DNA of 64,000 bases, from positions 1,612,001 to 1,676,000 of the forward strand of contig NZ_CP117267.1 in NCBI RefSeq assembly GCF_007000325.2, in the 5' to 3' direction. The notes under the pieces were generated by a model, which was not told where the DNA came from, made no database searches, and worked only from the letters and a program-made list of their open reading frames with translations. This DNA is from Rhizobium rhododendri. GTDB lineage: Bacteria; Pseudomonadota; Alphaproteobacteria; Rhizobiales; Rhizobiaceae. Shown in pieces: positions 27,134 to 36,181 of the stretch. Within the stretch, counting starts at the first letter, position 1, and every line of letters begins with the position of its first letter. The translations under genes were made by a program, and so were the position numbers.

Positions 27134-28681
27134 ATGCCTTTTTTTCGCAGCAAAGCTGGCCACGAAGCGATATTCTTGGGAGTCTTCGGCACAGTCATCT
27201 GGGCGCTGGGAAGCCAATTCCAGGCGTTCGAGGCTGTAACCGCATTCGTGCTACGCAATGACGACTATCAGCTCGACGACCTGGCGCTGGCGATTACAGT
27301 CACCGGGTTGGTCAGCCTGATCTATTCCATCCTTCGCCTGCGCGATCTCAGCCGGGAAGTCGGCCGCCGCGAGATTGCCGAGCAGGGTGTGAAGTGGATC
27401 TCCGGTCACGACGAAACGACAGGGCTCCCCAACCGCCGGTCTCTCGACGAACGCATGGCCTGCCCGCAACACAGCGGGGAGGACAAGCTTGGCGTCTTCG
27501 CCCTCCAGCTCGACGGCTTTAAAAAGATCAAGGACCTGTTCGACCACAAGACGGCAGACGACGTGCTGCGGGTGATGGCGGAGCGCCTGAAGGCGATCTT
27601 CCCGTCTGACGATATCTTCAGGACCGGTGGACGGGACTTTATTGCGTTCATCGCCGGAGCGGATCACGCTGAAATCGCCGAACAGGTAGCGGCCGCAATC
27701 GCAAGACCGGTCGCCGTCAGGGGACAGGCGGTCGAAGTTGGCGTCGCGGTCGGTTATGCGCTTCTTCCCGTCGACGGGACTGACCTCGCAAGCGCCGTGC
27801 GCTGCGCCGAAGTTGCCATGGAAGCGGCAAAGAACGACCCGGCACGAAAAATCCGCGCCTTCGAACCCACGATGCGCGAGCGGTGGAAGGAAAGCTCCGA
27901 GCTCGAGAAACAGCTTCGTCAAGCGATCAGAAAAAATACGATAAAGCCCTATTACCAGCCGATCGTCGATCTCCACACGGGCAGGATCAACGGCTTCGAA
28001 GCGCTCGCCCGCTGGGAACAGGAACCGGGCAAGTTCGTGCCGCCCACCGTCTTCATCGACCTTGCCGAACGCACGGGCCTGATCGGCGAGCTGACGGTCA
28101 AGCTCTTCCGGGTTGCCTGCGCCGATGCCGCCACCTGGCCGAACGGCGTTATTCTCTCCTTCAACCTGTCGCCGACGCAGCTGCATGACGGGCTGCTGGC
28201 AATCCGTATCCTGACGATCCTCTCCGAAGCCGGACTGCCTCCGTCACGCCTCGAGATCGAGATTACCGAATCGGCGCTCATCCAGGATCTCGTCGCTGCC
28301 GAGCGGATCATCGCCGATCTGAAGAATGCCGGCATACGCATCGCGCTCGACGACTTCGGTACGGGCTATTCGAGCCTTGGCCAGCTTTCGAGGTTCAGCT
28401 TCGACAAGATCAAGATCGACCGGATGTTCGTCTCGGAAGCCGCCGACGGCAAGAAAAACGAGAAGATCCTGAGAACGATCATCGGTCTCGGCAAGGGGCT
28501 GGATATCCTGACGACGGCGGAAGGCATCGAGACCGAGGAGCAGCTCCAGGCACTGATCCGGATGGGATGCAATCTCGGCCAGGGCTACCTCTTCGGCAAA
28601 GCCGTCCCCGCCGCCGAAGCATCCCGCCTCCTCGAACTCGATTGCAAACTGGTGGAAACCTCGGAGATGATGGTCGCCTGA
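27134..28681 (+). CDS. Membrane GGDEF-EAL protein with degenerate GGDEF
   Basis: A 515-residue protein. Two membrane segments lie at about residues 10-30 and 48-66, then a GGDEF-type domain from about 95 and an EAL domain from about 265. The cyclase signature reads GGRDF instead of GGDEF, so diguanylate cyclase activity is doubtful. The EAL domain looks intact: GFEALARW, NLSPTQ, EITESAL, DDFGTGYSSL and KIDRMFV are all present, so it is probably a c-di-GMP phosphodiesterase. The start has GGGAG nearby. It sits between the DUF815 gene and the TetR operon. Confidence 0.9.
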   Translation: MPFFRSKAGHEAIFLGVFGTVIWALGSQFQAFEAVTAFVLRNDDYQLDDLALAITVTGLVSLIYSILRLRDLSREVGRREIAEQGVKWISGHDETTGLPNRRSLDERMACPQHSGEDKLGVFALQLDGFKKIKDLFDHKTADDVLRVMAERLKAIFPSDDIFRTGGRDFIAFIAGADHAEIAEQVAAAIARPVAVRGQAVEVGVAVGYALLPVDGTDLASAVRCAEVAMEAAKNDPARKIRAFEPTMRERWKESSELEKQLRQAIRKNTIKPYYQPIVDLHTGRINGFEALARWEQEPGKFVPPTVFIDLAERTGLIGELTVKLFRVACADAATWPNGVILSFNLSPTQLHDGLLAIRILTILSEAGLPPSRLEIEITESALIQDLVAAERIIADLKNAGIRIALDDFGTGYSSLGQLSRFSFDKIKIDRMFVSEAADGKKNEKILRTIIGLGKGLDILTTAEGIETEEQLQALIRMGCNLGQGYLFGKAVPAAEASRLLELDCKLVETSEMMVA

Positions 28682-28815
28682 GGCTATTGACAAGGTTACC
28701 TGTACAGCAACTTGCTGGCCAAGCGCCGGCTTGAGTTGCTGAAACGCGCGCGAGGGAAATCCAGCGACAAACACGACGCAACTGGCTTGCGCGCGATTTT
28801 CCCGTTTCAGCTGGA

Positions 28816-29406
28816 TTAGCGATATACGGCGCGCATATTTTCGACGGCACGCCGAAAGACTTCGGTGTCATCCAGGGCTCGAGCCAGTACAATTCCGCCT
28901 TGGATCGTCATCACCATGCGCTCCGCTTCGATATCAGCCAGATCCGCTGGTTGTCCCGCCCTGCGAAGAGCATCCGACAGCGCCGCGATCCAACGCCTAA
29001 AGTAACACGCGATCGACGCGCCAAACGTGTCGCGCGTTGCAACCATGGCAAACGTTCCCACCAGACAGATGCGGCTGCCAGACCGGAAGTAGATCATGAC
29101 GTTGTCCAACATCGCGGCAATCGCCGCATTTGGCTCGCCCCTGCGCAGCGGTTCGTAGATCTCCCGCTCAAACCACGCATCGACGTCTGCAAGCACTGCG
29201 GCCGCCATCTCCTCCTTCCCTCCGGGAAAGAAATGGTAGAGGCTTCCCTTTCCTACCCCGATGCGCTCCGTGATGCTGTTTAGGGTCGTGCCGTCATAGC
29301 CGAGATCACGAAAGACTTCGGCTAGCAACCGCACAACGTCTTGCCGTTCGAATACCGCTTTCACATCGACCTCAAAATCCGAAATCTGACAGACCGGGGT
29401 GGTCAT
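28816..29406 (-). CDS. TetR family transcriptional regulator
   Basis: A 196-residue repressor-type protein. The N-terminal helix-turn-helix spans about residues 22-65: [19 protein letters not shown], then [22 protein letters not shown]. The C-terminal ligand-binding domain is helical. It starts inside the end of the NTF2-like gene (35-base overlap), so the two are one operon. It probably controls that operon through the palindrome at 29867-29884. The inducer is unknown. Confidence 0.9.
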   Translation of the reverse strand: MTTPVCQISDFEVDVKAVFERQDVVRLLAEVFRDLGYDGTTLNSITERIGVGKGSLYHFFPGGKEEMAAAVLADVDAWFEREIYEPLRRGEPNAAIAAMLDNVMIYFRSGSRICLVGTFAMVATRDTFGASIACYFRRWIAALSDALRRAGQPADLADIEAERMVMTIQGGIVLARALDDTEVFRRAVENMRAVYR

Positions 29407-29833
29407 CAGGTCGCCTGCCCAGTGGCCAGAAATACCGGCGCTCGTGCTCCTGTATGGGCTTGTCATTGATGCAAGCAAAGCGCCGCTGCATCAGGCCGTC
29501 GGCATCGAATTCCCAGTTTTCGTTCCCGAAGGAGCGAAACCAGTTTTGGCTATCATCGTGCCACTCATAGGCAAAACGGACAGCGATGCGGTTTTCCGAA
29601 AACGCCCAGAGCTCCTTGATGAGGCGGTAATCCAGTTCCTTTTCCCACTTTCTCGTCAGGAAGGAAATGATCGCAGGACGGCCGGTTACAAACTCGGCCC
29701 GGTTTCGCCATTCGCTGTCTGGCGTGTACGCCAGCGCTACCCTCTCCGGATTGCGGCTATTCCAGCCATCTTCAGCCGCCCTGACTTTCAGGGTGGCGGT
29801 TTCAACCGAGAACGGGGGAATCAGGGAAACCAC
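29372..29833 (-). CDS. DUF1348 / NTF2-like (SnoaL-fold) protein
   Basis: A 153-residue protein of the nuclear-transport-factor-2-like fold. [43 protein letters not shown] and [11 protein letters not shown] are typical of DUF1348. The start is set at GTG 29833 because AGGAGG lies six bases upstream; the frame runs 20 codons further through the operator, which cannot be coding. It is the first gene of an operon with the TetR regulator. Members of this fold bind small molecules; no reaction is claimed. Confidence 0.88.
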   Translation of the reverse strand: MVSLIPPFSVETATLKVRAAEDGWNSRNPERVALAYTPDSEWRNRAEFVTGRPAIISFLTRKWEKELDYRLIKELWAFSENRIAVRFAYEWHDDSQNWFRSFGNENWEFDADGLMQRRFACINDKPIQEHERRYFWPLGRRPDDHPGLSDFGF

Positions 29834-29866
29834 GAGCAACCTCCTTCTTTTACCAATTTGCTTATT

Positions 29867-29884
29867 CTGTACCAAAAGGTACAG
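29867..29884. promoter_or_regulatory. Palindromic operator of the NTF2-TetR operon
   Basis: CTGTACC-AAAA-GGTACAG: perfect seven-base arms, 34 bases before the GTG start of the NTF2-like gene. Size, symmetry and position fit a TetR-family autoregulatory site. Confidence 0.65.
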
Positions 29885-29937
29885 CCATGTCAATCAGCGA
29901 GCAGCTACTGAGTCACCGTCGTATCGTCCAAAACGAC

Positions 29938-29965
29938 AAAAAGCCCGGCATGACCGGGCTTTTTG
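29938..29965 (-). terminator. Terminator downstream of the nlpD-like gene
   Basis: AAAAAGCCCGG-CATGA-CCGGGCTTTTT. It lies 24 bases past the stop of the M23 gene and is symmetric enough to act on both strands. Confidence 0.85.
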
Positions 29966-29988
29966 CATAACTCCTCGAGACGCACTAT

Positions 29989-31590
29989 CTATTCAAGGAA
30001 GGTCATTGGGTTAACCGGCGAGGCATTCTTGCGGACCTCGAAGTGCATCTGCGGCTGCTTGGCATTGCCGCTCATGCCTGAAGTTGCGAGTGTCTGGCCG
30101 CGTTGTACTTTCTGTCCGCGCGTGACGCTCAGAGTGTCGGCGTGGCCGTATACGGTGACCGTGCCGTCGTCGTGGCGTACCAGCACCGTGTTGCCAAGCG
30201 CCTTGAGACCATTGCCGGCATAGATGACGACGCCGTTTTCGGCGGCCTTGATCGGCGTGCCCGATGGCACCGAGATGTCGATACCGTCGTTGCGGCTGCC
30301 TTCGACATTGGCGCCGTAGGCGGCGATGACCGCGCCGCGCACAGGCCAGCGATACTTGCCGATGCCGGTCGATTCCGGCGCAGCGGAGCCGGCGTCCGAT
30401 TTCTGGGCGTCGTTGACGGACTGGGTCGGCAGCGAGGCGACCTTGGTCGGCTCCTCGGCAGCGACGGGTGCAGCTGCCTTGACCGGTGCCTTTTCAGGCG
30501 CGATCGAAGCTGTTTTCATATCGTCGGCAGCCGGTGCTGCGCCAGCCTGCGGCAGCTTCAGCGTCTGTCCGACCTGGATGCCGTTCTTGCCGATGCCGTT
30601 GGCTGCCTTCAGCGCGTCGATATGAGTTCCGGTGGCCTTGGCGATCTTGGCGAGCGAATCGCCCGGCTTGACCACGTAGCTGCCCGGCGTCGGTCCCTTG
30701 CCTGCCCCGGCCGAGAGCTTGCCGGAGCCGTTCTCGGCGCTCAGCTGCTGCTTGTCGCGGGCCGTATTGCCGTTCGGAAGAACAGCGGCATCCTGTTCGG
30801 GCGCCTTCGACGGGATCGGCTGCTTGCCACCCTTGTCGAGATCGGCGGCCTGCGACGATGCCTTCACGACATTAGCGCCGCCATTCATGGTTGGAATGAT
30901 GATGGAGCGGCCCGGCTGGGCGGACGCGGCGCTCTTCAGGCCGTTGACGCGCAGGATTTCCTTTTCCGGAACGCCGTAGCGGCTGGCAAGCGTCTTCGTC
31001 GTCTCGCCGGGGCGCAGAGTAACGGTTGGCGCGTTATCGCCGGTCCAGGCAGACGGCTTGCCGGGCGTGGTGCCGGTCGCCATGCGATCCGGGGCCTCGC
31101 GCGGTGGGGCCAGCGAATGCGGAGCAGACCCGCGGTTCGGCGCGGCATCTGGATAGGGCTGCGCAAGAGCCTGCTGCTCTTCGCGGGGCGGCCGTGTCGA
31201 CAGGTGGTCGGATGTGGCGATACCGGCAGGCGCGGCCAGCTGCGAGCGCTGAACCGACGGAGCGGCAGCAATCCGTGCGTTGGAATAGGCCGGCTTGTAT
31301 GTCTGCGGCTGCGACGGATAGGGCTGGTTCATGGCAGCATTGCCATTGCCGTAATCCGATTGACCAGAGGCCACGTTGGCGGGCGGGACAGGATCGCGGT
31401 CGAGACCGCTCAGCTGCCGTCGCGGGATGGAACCCGTCGTCATGGTGTCGGAGCTCGAACCGGAGCTTGCGAACATCCCCGAGAAACGAGAGGCATCCGA
31501 ACTGCAGCCTGTCGCGGCGCTCGCGAGAAATGCTGCAACCAGGACCTTGCCTGTCGTCGTGCTGATATGTAACGGAAAGCTGAAACGCAT
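29989..31590 (-). CDS. NlpD-like lipoprotein: two LysM domains and an M23/LytM domain
   Basis: A 533-residue envelope protein. The signal ends in a lipobox (ASAATGC). A Pro/Ser-rich linker is followed by LysM domains near residues 190-235 (VTLRPGETTKTLASRYGV) and 305-350 (YVVKPGDSLAKIAKATG), then a LytM domain from about 420. The first zinc ligand motif HxGxD reads NDGID here, so one metal His is replaced by Asn, while HFEVRK is kept. This suggests an amidase activator like NlpD or EnvC rather than an active hydrolase. It follows pcm, as nlpD does in many proteobacteria. The start at ATG 31590 begins the signal peptide. Confidence 0.88.
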   Translation of the reverse strand: MRFSFPLHISTTTGKVLVAAFLASAATGCSSDASRFSGMFASSGSSSDTMTTGSIPRRQLSGLDRDPVPPANVASGQSDYGNGNAAMNQPYPSQPQTYKPAYSNARIAAAPSVQRSQLAAPAGIATSDHLSTRPPREEQQALAQPYPDAAPNRGSAPHSLAPPREAPDRMATGTTPGKPSAWTGDNAPTVTLRPGETTKTLASRYGVPEKEILRVNGLKSAASAQPGRSIIIPTMNGGANVVKASSQAADLDKGGKQPIPSKAPEQDAAVLPNGNTARDKQQLSAENGSGKLSAGAGKGPTPGSYVVKPGDSLAKIAKATGTHIDALKAANGIGKNGIQVGQTLKLPQAGAAPAADDMKTASIAPEKAPVKAAAPVAAEEPTKVASLPTQSVNDAQKSDAGSAAPESTGIGKYRWPVRGAVIAAYGANVEGSRNDGIDISVPSGTPIKAAENGVVIYAGNGLKALGNTVLVRHDDGTVTVYGHADTLSVTRGQKVQRGQTLATSGMSGNAKQPQMHFEVRKNASPVNPMTFLE

Positions 31591-31757
31591 GACTCGACCC
31601 ACTTAAGACGCAACCCATTTGTGAGTTCCATTAAAGCGCGTTAATCTTACCATGCGGTTAAGGCGCTGGAGTCATGTGGATTTTTTTGAGAAATTGCTAA
31701 CCATAGTCCACAGCCCCGTGGCTGCGGCGTGCCGAAACGCTGCAATCCCGCCAAGCG

Positions 31758-32411
31758 TCAGAGATAGGCCGCAAGCTTCGGGATGATCGGCAGGTAGGGA
31801 ACTTCGAACAGTTCCTCGCGCTCGAAACGGCTGCCGGTCTTTGTCAGGCGCACCATGCGGCAAACGGTATCCGTTATCATCACAGGCGTGATCATCGAGC
31901 CGCCGGAGACCAGCTGGTCGGCATAGAAGCGCGGCATGGTCGGGAAGGCGCCGGTCACCAGAATGCGGTCGAACGTACCCTCGCCCGGCATGCCGGCGCT
32001 ACCGTCCGCCTGGCGTACGATGACGTTGCGCATCGCCAGTGTCTCGATGCGCTTCTGTGCTGCAATCGTCAGCGTCTTGTAGCGGTCGACTGTCAGAACC
32101 CGTTCGCCGAGCCGGCCCATGACGGCAGCTGTGAATCCCGTGCCGGTGCCGACTTCGAGTACGCGGTGGCCCGGCCGGACCTTCAGATGGTGGAGAAGCC
32201 TGATGACGAGGTCGATGCCTTCCATGAATGATCCGCATTCGATCGGGATCGTCCGGCTGGAATAGGCATCTGACACCGCCTGCGCCGGCACGAACAGCGA
32301 GCGAGGCGTCTGCTCCACGGCAGTCAATAGGTCGATGTCGGAAATGCCTTCAGCACGCAGCCGCAGCACGACGGCCGCAAAACCTTCCCTCTCAAGAAGT
32401 CGAGCTGTCAA
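31758..32411 (-). CDS. pcm: Protein-L-isoaspartate O-methyltransferase
   Basis: A 217-residue SAM-dependent enzyme that repairs isoaspartyl residues. PIMT motifs are FVPAQAVSDAY, the SAM-binding VLEVGTGTGFTAAVMG near residue 80, and RILVTGAFP. The start is a TTG at 32411 whose bases overlap the TGA of the preceding remnant (TTGA), the usual surE-pcm coupling. It is followed by the NlpD-like gene. Confidence 0.92.
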   Translation of the reverse strand: MTARLLEREGFAAVVLRLRAEGISDIDLLTAVEQTPRSLFVPAQAVSDAYSSRTIPIECGSFMEGIDLVIRLLHHLKVRPGHRVLEVGTGTGFTAAVMGRLGERVLTVDRYKTLTIAAQKRIETLAMRNVIVRQADGSAGMPGEGTFDRILVTGAFPTMPRFYADQLVSGGSMITPVMITDTVCRMVRLTKTGSRFEREELFEVPYLPIIPKLAAYL

Positions 32412-32614
32412 ACCGCTACTCCGTGACCAACCGCCCGCAATGTGCCGGACTGAGGCGCATAATTGGCGTGATCGGGTTTCAAAGAAGTTACCGGCAGCTG
32501 TTTTTGCTGTGAAGCGCGCATATCCGCACCCTCACCCGACAGGAAACAGGCAGCGATCCGCGCAGCAAATGGCCGCGAGGTCGCGAAGGTTTGGTCGGTC
32601 TTCGTCGATAACAC
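32408..32614 (-). pseudogene. surE: Degenerate remnant of surE between serS and pcm
   Basis: A frame of about 68 codons fills the space where surE (about 250 codons) normally stands in the rhizobial serS-surE-pcm order. Its C-terminal part, KQLPVTSLKPDHANYA, resembles the SurE ending K-x-SVTPLKLDLTDY, and its stop overlaps the pcm start by four bases, as a real surE stop would. The N-terminal VLSTKTDQ could be a decayed form of the SurE ILLTNDDG nucleotide-binding start. This suggests a large internal deletion with decay. The homology is by eye and short; a chance frame remains possible. Confidence 0.5.
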
Positions 32615-32627
32615 TGGCACCGTCCTG

Positions 32628-33911
32628 CTATGCTGCCCGCTCGATGGTCTTCAATCCAGCCATATAGGGCACCAGAACTTCAGGCACAGTCACGGAGCCG
32701 TCCTCGTTCAGATAATTCTCGAGCACGGCGATCAGGCAACGACCGACGGCCGTGCCGGAGCCATTCAGCGTATGCACGAAGGTGGTGGCCTTGTCGTCCT
32801 TGCCACGGTAGCGGGCATTCATCCGCCGGCCCTGGAAGTCACCGCAGACGGAGCACGAGGAGATTTCGCGATAGGCATCCTGGCCGGGCAGCCAGACCTC
32901 GATATCGTAGGTCTTGCGGGCGCCGAACCCCATATCGCCGGTGCACAGCATCATCGTGCGGAAATGCAGCCCCAGACGCTTCAGCACTTCCTCGGCGCAG
33001 GCGGTCATCCGCTCGTGCTCGGCAACCGCGCTATCGGCATCGGTGATCGATACCAGCTCGCATTTCCAGAACTGATGCTGACGCAACATACCGCGCGTGT
33101 CGCGTCCGGCCGAACCGGCTTCCGAACGGAACGATGGCGTCAGCGCGGTAAAACGCAGAGGCAGCTTGTCCTGCTCGAGGATCTCGCCCGAGACGAGGTT
33201 TGTCAGCGGCACTTCGGCAGTCGGGATCAACCAGCGGCCATCGGTGGTGCGGAACAGGTCTTCGGAAAACTTCGGCAGCTGGCCGGTGCCGTACATAGCT
33301 TCATCGCGCACCATCAGCGGTGCGCTGACCTCGGTATAGCCGTGTTCGCCGGTGTGCAGGTCGAGCATGAACTGGCCGAGCGCCCGCTCGAGCCTCGCCA
33401 GCGGCCCCGTCAGCACGGTGAAGCGCGAGCCGGAAATCTTGGCGGCACGCTCGAAATCCATGTAGCCGAGCGCTTCGCCGATCTCGAAGTGCTCCTTGGG
33501 CGGATGGTTCCACCGCGGCTTTTCACCGACCACGCGGGCAATGACATTGTCGTGCTCGTCCTTGCCGACCGGTACGTCGTCGAAGGGAATGTTCGGCAGG
33601 CGCGACAGGGCATCCGTGAGCGCCGCCGTCAACTCGCGCTCCTCGGCCTCGGCGGCTGGCATGGCGACCTTGATCTCGGCTACCTCCGCCTTCAGTGTCT
33701 CGGCAAGCGCACTGTTCTTCTGGGCCATAGCCGCGCCGATATCCTTGGAGGCGGCGTTGCGGCGGGACTGCATGTCCTGCAGCGCCTGGACGACGGAGCG
33801 GCGCTTTTCGTCGAGTGCGATGATGGTTTGCGCCTGCGGCTCGGCACTGCGCTTGGCAAGCGCTGCATCGAGGGCTTCGGCATTGTCACGGATCCATCTG
33901 ATATCGAGCAT
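32628..33911 (-). CDS. serS: Seryl-tRNA synthetase
   Basis: A 427-residue class II synthetase. The N-terminal coiled-coil arm that grips tRNA-Ser spans about residues 25-110. Class II motif 2 is [17 protein letters not shown] near 265 and motif 3 is the [12 protein letters not shown] region near 390. Length matches the family. It lies downstream of tatC on the same strand. Confidence 0.97.
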   Translation of the reverse strand: MLDIRWIRDNAEALDAALAKRSAEPQAQTIIALDEKRRSVVQALQDMQSRRNAASKDIGAAMAQKNSALAETLKAEVAEIKVAMPAAEAEERELTAALTDALSRLPNIPFDDVPVGKDEHDNVIARVVGEKPRWNHPPKEHFEIGEALGYMDFERAAKISGSRFTVLTGPLARLERALGQFMLDLHTGEHGYTEVSAPLMVRDEAMYGTGQLPKFSEDLFRTTDGRWLIPTAEVPLTNLVSGEILEQDKLPLRFTALTPSFRSEAGSAGRDTRGMLRQHQFWKCELVSITDADSAVAEHERMTACAEEVLKRLGLHFRTMMLCTGDMGFGARKTYDIEVWLPGQDAYREISSCSVCGDFQGRRMNARYRGKDDKATTFVHTLNGSGTAVGRCLIAVLENYLNEDGSVTVPEVLVPYMAGLKTIERAA

Positions 33912-34012
33912 CGTCGTTCCCGGTCGCTTCGTGAAAACAGCTCCGGCCGGGGCCTGACCAAGCCTCCAGCCGGAGTTAAAGGGCGATACCGCAGGGATGC
34001 GGCGTTAAAAAA

Positions 34013-34840
34013 TCAGTCTTCGTCGCGCGGTACGATGGCCGAAGAGGACGCTGTTTCTTCTTCACCCTGTCGCTTGCGGCTACGCTCCACCATACGTGCA
34101 GCGTAGATCGAAATCTCGTAGAGAAGGATGGTTGGAACGGCAAGGCCGATCTGCGACATCGGGTCCGGCGGCGTCAGTATGGCTGCGGCGATAAAGGCAA
34201 GCACGATCGCAAACTTGCGCTTCTCCGCAAGCCATGTCGAGGTCAGCAATCCGACCCGGGCAAGCAGCGTGGTGATGACCGGAAGCTGGAAGACCAGTCC
34301 GAACGAAAACACCAGCGTCATGATCAGGCTGAGATATTCCGACACCTTCGGCATCAGCGAGATGGCGATTTCACCATCGGCCGGCGATTGCTGCATCTTC
34401 AGGAAGAACCACATCACCATCGGGCAGAAGAAGAAATATACCAGCGCCGCGCCCATCAGGAACAGCACCGGCGAGGCGATGAGGAACGGCAGGAAAGCGT
34501 TGCGCTCGTTCTTGTAGAGGCCGGGCGCGACGAATTTGTAGATCTGTGCCGCGATGATCGGGAAGGCAATGACCAAGGCGCCGAACATCGCCACCTTGAC
34601 CTGCGTGAAAAAGAATTCCTGTGGCGCCGTATAGATCAGCTGCGATTTGGCAACATCGAGATGGGCCCAGATCACCGCCCATTTATATGGGTAGACGAGA
34701 TAGTTGAACAGTTGCTTGGCGAAGGCGAAGCACACCATGAAGGCGATAAAGAACGCGGCGATGGACCACATCAGCCGCGTCCGCAATTCCATGAGATGTT
34801 CGATAAGCGGCTGCGGCTTATCGCCGATATCACTGGTCAT
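34013..34840 (-). CDS. tatC: Sec-independent protein translocase TatC
   Basis: A 275-residue six-helix membrane protein, the receptor for twin-arginine signal peptides. The conserved N-terminal HLMELRTRLMWS and the P-rich periplasmic loops are visible, as is LTPPDPMSQIGLAVP before the last helices. The C-terminal tail is charged (RSRKRQGEEE). The start overlaps the tatB stop as ATGA. Confidence 0.96.
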   Translation of the reverse strand: MTSDIGDKPQPLIEHLMELRTRLMWSIAAFFIAFMVCFAFAKQLFNYLVYPYKWAVIWAHLDVAKSQLIYTAPQEFFFTQVKVAMFGALVIAFPIIAAQIYKFVAPGLYKNERNAFLPFLIASPVLFLMGAALVYFFFCPMVMWFFLKMQQSPADGEIAISLMPKVSEYLSLIMTLVFSFGLVFQLPVITTLLARVGLLTSTWLAEKRKFAIVLAFIAAAILTPPDPMSQIGLAVPTILLYEISIYAARMVERSRKRQGEEETASSSAIVPRDED

Positions 34841-35706
34841 GCATCGTCTTCCTTGGTGACAGGCGTGTTCGAGGTGCCAGCCGCCTGCTGTGGAACAGCG
34901 TTATCGACAGCAGGCTTCGGCGCGACCGGCTTGCGCGCCCGCTTCGGCTTGTCGGCAGCGGGCAGCCCGACCTGGGCCGGCTCGACGACGGAAGGCCCTT
35001 CCAAATCGGCAGCCTGCGCCTTGACGCGGGGCCGACGGACTGGCGTCGACGGGGAGAGAACTTCCTTGACGACGGGTACGGACGTCACGACGGGAGCCGA
35101 GGCCTGCACGTCGAGCGCTTCAGCCCGCACGCGAGGCTTGCGCGCAGCCTTTGGCGCCGTGATCGCTTCAACCGTCGTCTCGAGGGTCGGCACCTCAGTG
35201 GCGATCAGCTCCGGCTTGGCGCGCGGCTTGCGCACCGCCTTGGGCTTTACGGCCGTCTCGGCTACCACGGCAGCGGCCTCCGCAATCGCGGCAGGTGCGG
35301 GAGCGACGACCGGTGCCGGAGCTTCGGCTACAACAGGAGCCGTCGGCTCCGACGCAACGCCATCAGTGTGCGGCAGCATCTGCGGTTCCGCTGGACGTTC
35401 GACTGTCGTCGAGCGCTGCAGATCGGCCTTGATGTCATTGCCCATCTGCCGCAACGGGTTCATTGCCTCACGCAGGCTATGCGCCGGGTTTAGCTTCTGA
35501 GCATCGGCAATCGTCTGACGGACATCGTCCAGGTCGGCCTCTCGCAAGGCATCATCGAATTGCGCCCTGAAATCACCGGCCACCTTGCGAAAACGCGTCA
35601 TCATCTTGCCGAAAGTTCGCAGCATGGGCGGCAAGTCTTTCGGGCCGACGACAACGATCAAAACAACCGCTATGACGAGCAGTTCGCTCCAACCAATATC
35701 GAACAT
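34837..35706 (-). CDS. tatB: Sec-independent protein translocase TatB with extended repeat tail
   Basis: A 289-residue protein. The first 100 residues are a normal TatB: a short membrane helix (MFDIGWSELLVIAVVLIVVV) with the conserved Glu8, the GPKDLP hinge and an amphipathic helix. From about 120 it has a long Ala/Pro/Val tail with four basic blocks, RKPRAKPE 159-166, RKPRVRAE 189-196, RRPRVKAQ 224-231 and ARKPVAPK 258-265, spaced 26-35 residues apart. E. coli TatB is 171 residues. The start at 35706 has AGGAG six bases upstream. Confidence 0.95.
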   Translation of the reverse strand: MFDIGWSELLVIAVVLIVVVGPKDLPPMLRTFGKMMTRFRKVAGDFRAQFDDALREADLDDVRQTIADAQKLNPAHSLREAMNPLRQMGNDIKADLQRSTTVERPAEPQMLPHTDGVASEPTAPVVAEAPAPVVAPAPAAIAEAAAVVAETAVKPKAVRKPRAKPELIATEVPTLETTVEAITAPKAARKPRVRAEALDVQASAPVVTSVPVVKEVLSPSTPVRRPRVKAQAADLEGPSVVEPAQVGLPAADKPKRARKPVAPKPAVDNAVPQQAAGTSNTPVTKEDDA

Positions 35707-35760
35707 CAAAGGCTCCTGGGCGGGCACGGCACGAGAAGGCCGCCATGCACCCCATTCTGG

Positions 35761-35994
35761 TTATTTCGTTTCGTCGGCCTTGTGATCGACGGTGCGGCCC
35801 ATTTCCGGACGGATGGGATCGCCACGTGGCTGGTCGCGCGGCGCAGCCGTTTCGTCCTCGTCGGTCATGCCCTTCTTGAAACTCTTGATGCCCTTGGCGA
35901 CGTCGCCCATCAGTTCCGGGATCTTGCCGCGGCCGAACAACAACAGCACGATGGCCAGAACGATCAGCCAGTGCCACATACTAAAAGAACCCAT
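35761..35994 (-). CDS. tatA: Sec-independent protein translocase TatA
   Basis: A 77-residue protein. A single membrane helix is followed by the [20 protein letters not shown] amphipathic helix, with the family FG hinge and KxF motif. It forms the pore-like oligomers of the Tat system. GGGGTAT precedes the start. First of the tatABC genes. Confidence 0.96.
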   Translation of the reverse strand: MGSFSMWHWLIVLAIVLLLFGRGKIPELMGDVAKGIKSFKKGMTDEDETAAPRDQPRGDPIRPEMGRTVDHKADETK

Positions 35995-36181
35995 GACGAT
36001 ACCCCTTGTGTTATGTCCCTAGGATGTAAGCGGTTTGCCAAGCTTTTTCAAACACCAAAATCGCCCGGTCGCTAAGACTTGATACCACCATCCATCGCCG
36101 CCCGCTTTCGCTATCCATAATCCTCTCGTGCTGTGGCGGAACAAAGACGGGTTGTCGAAGCAGTCCTCACCGCAACCGGCG

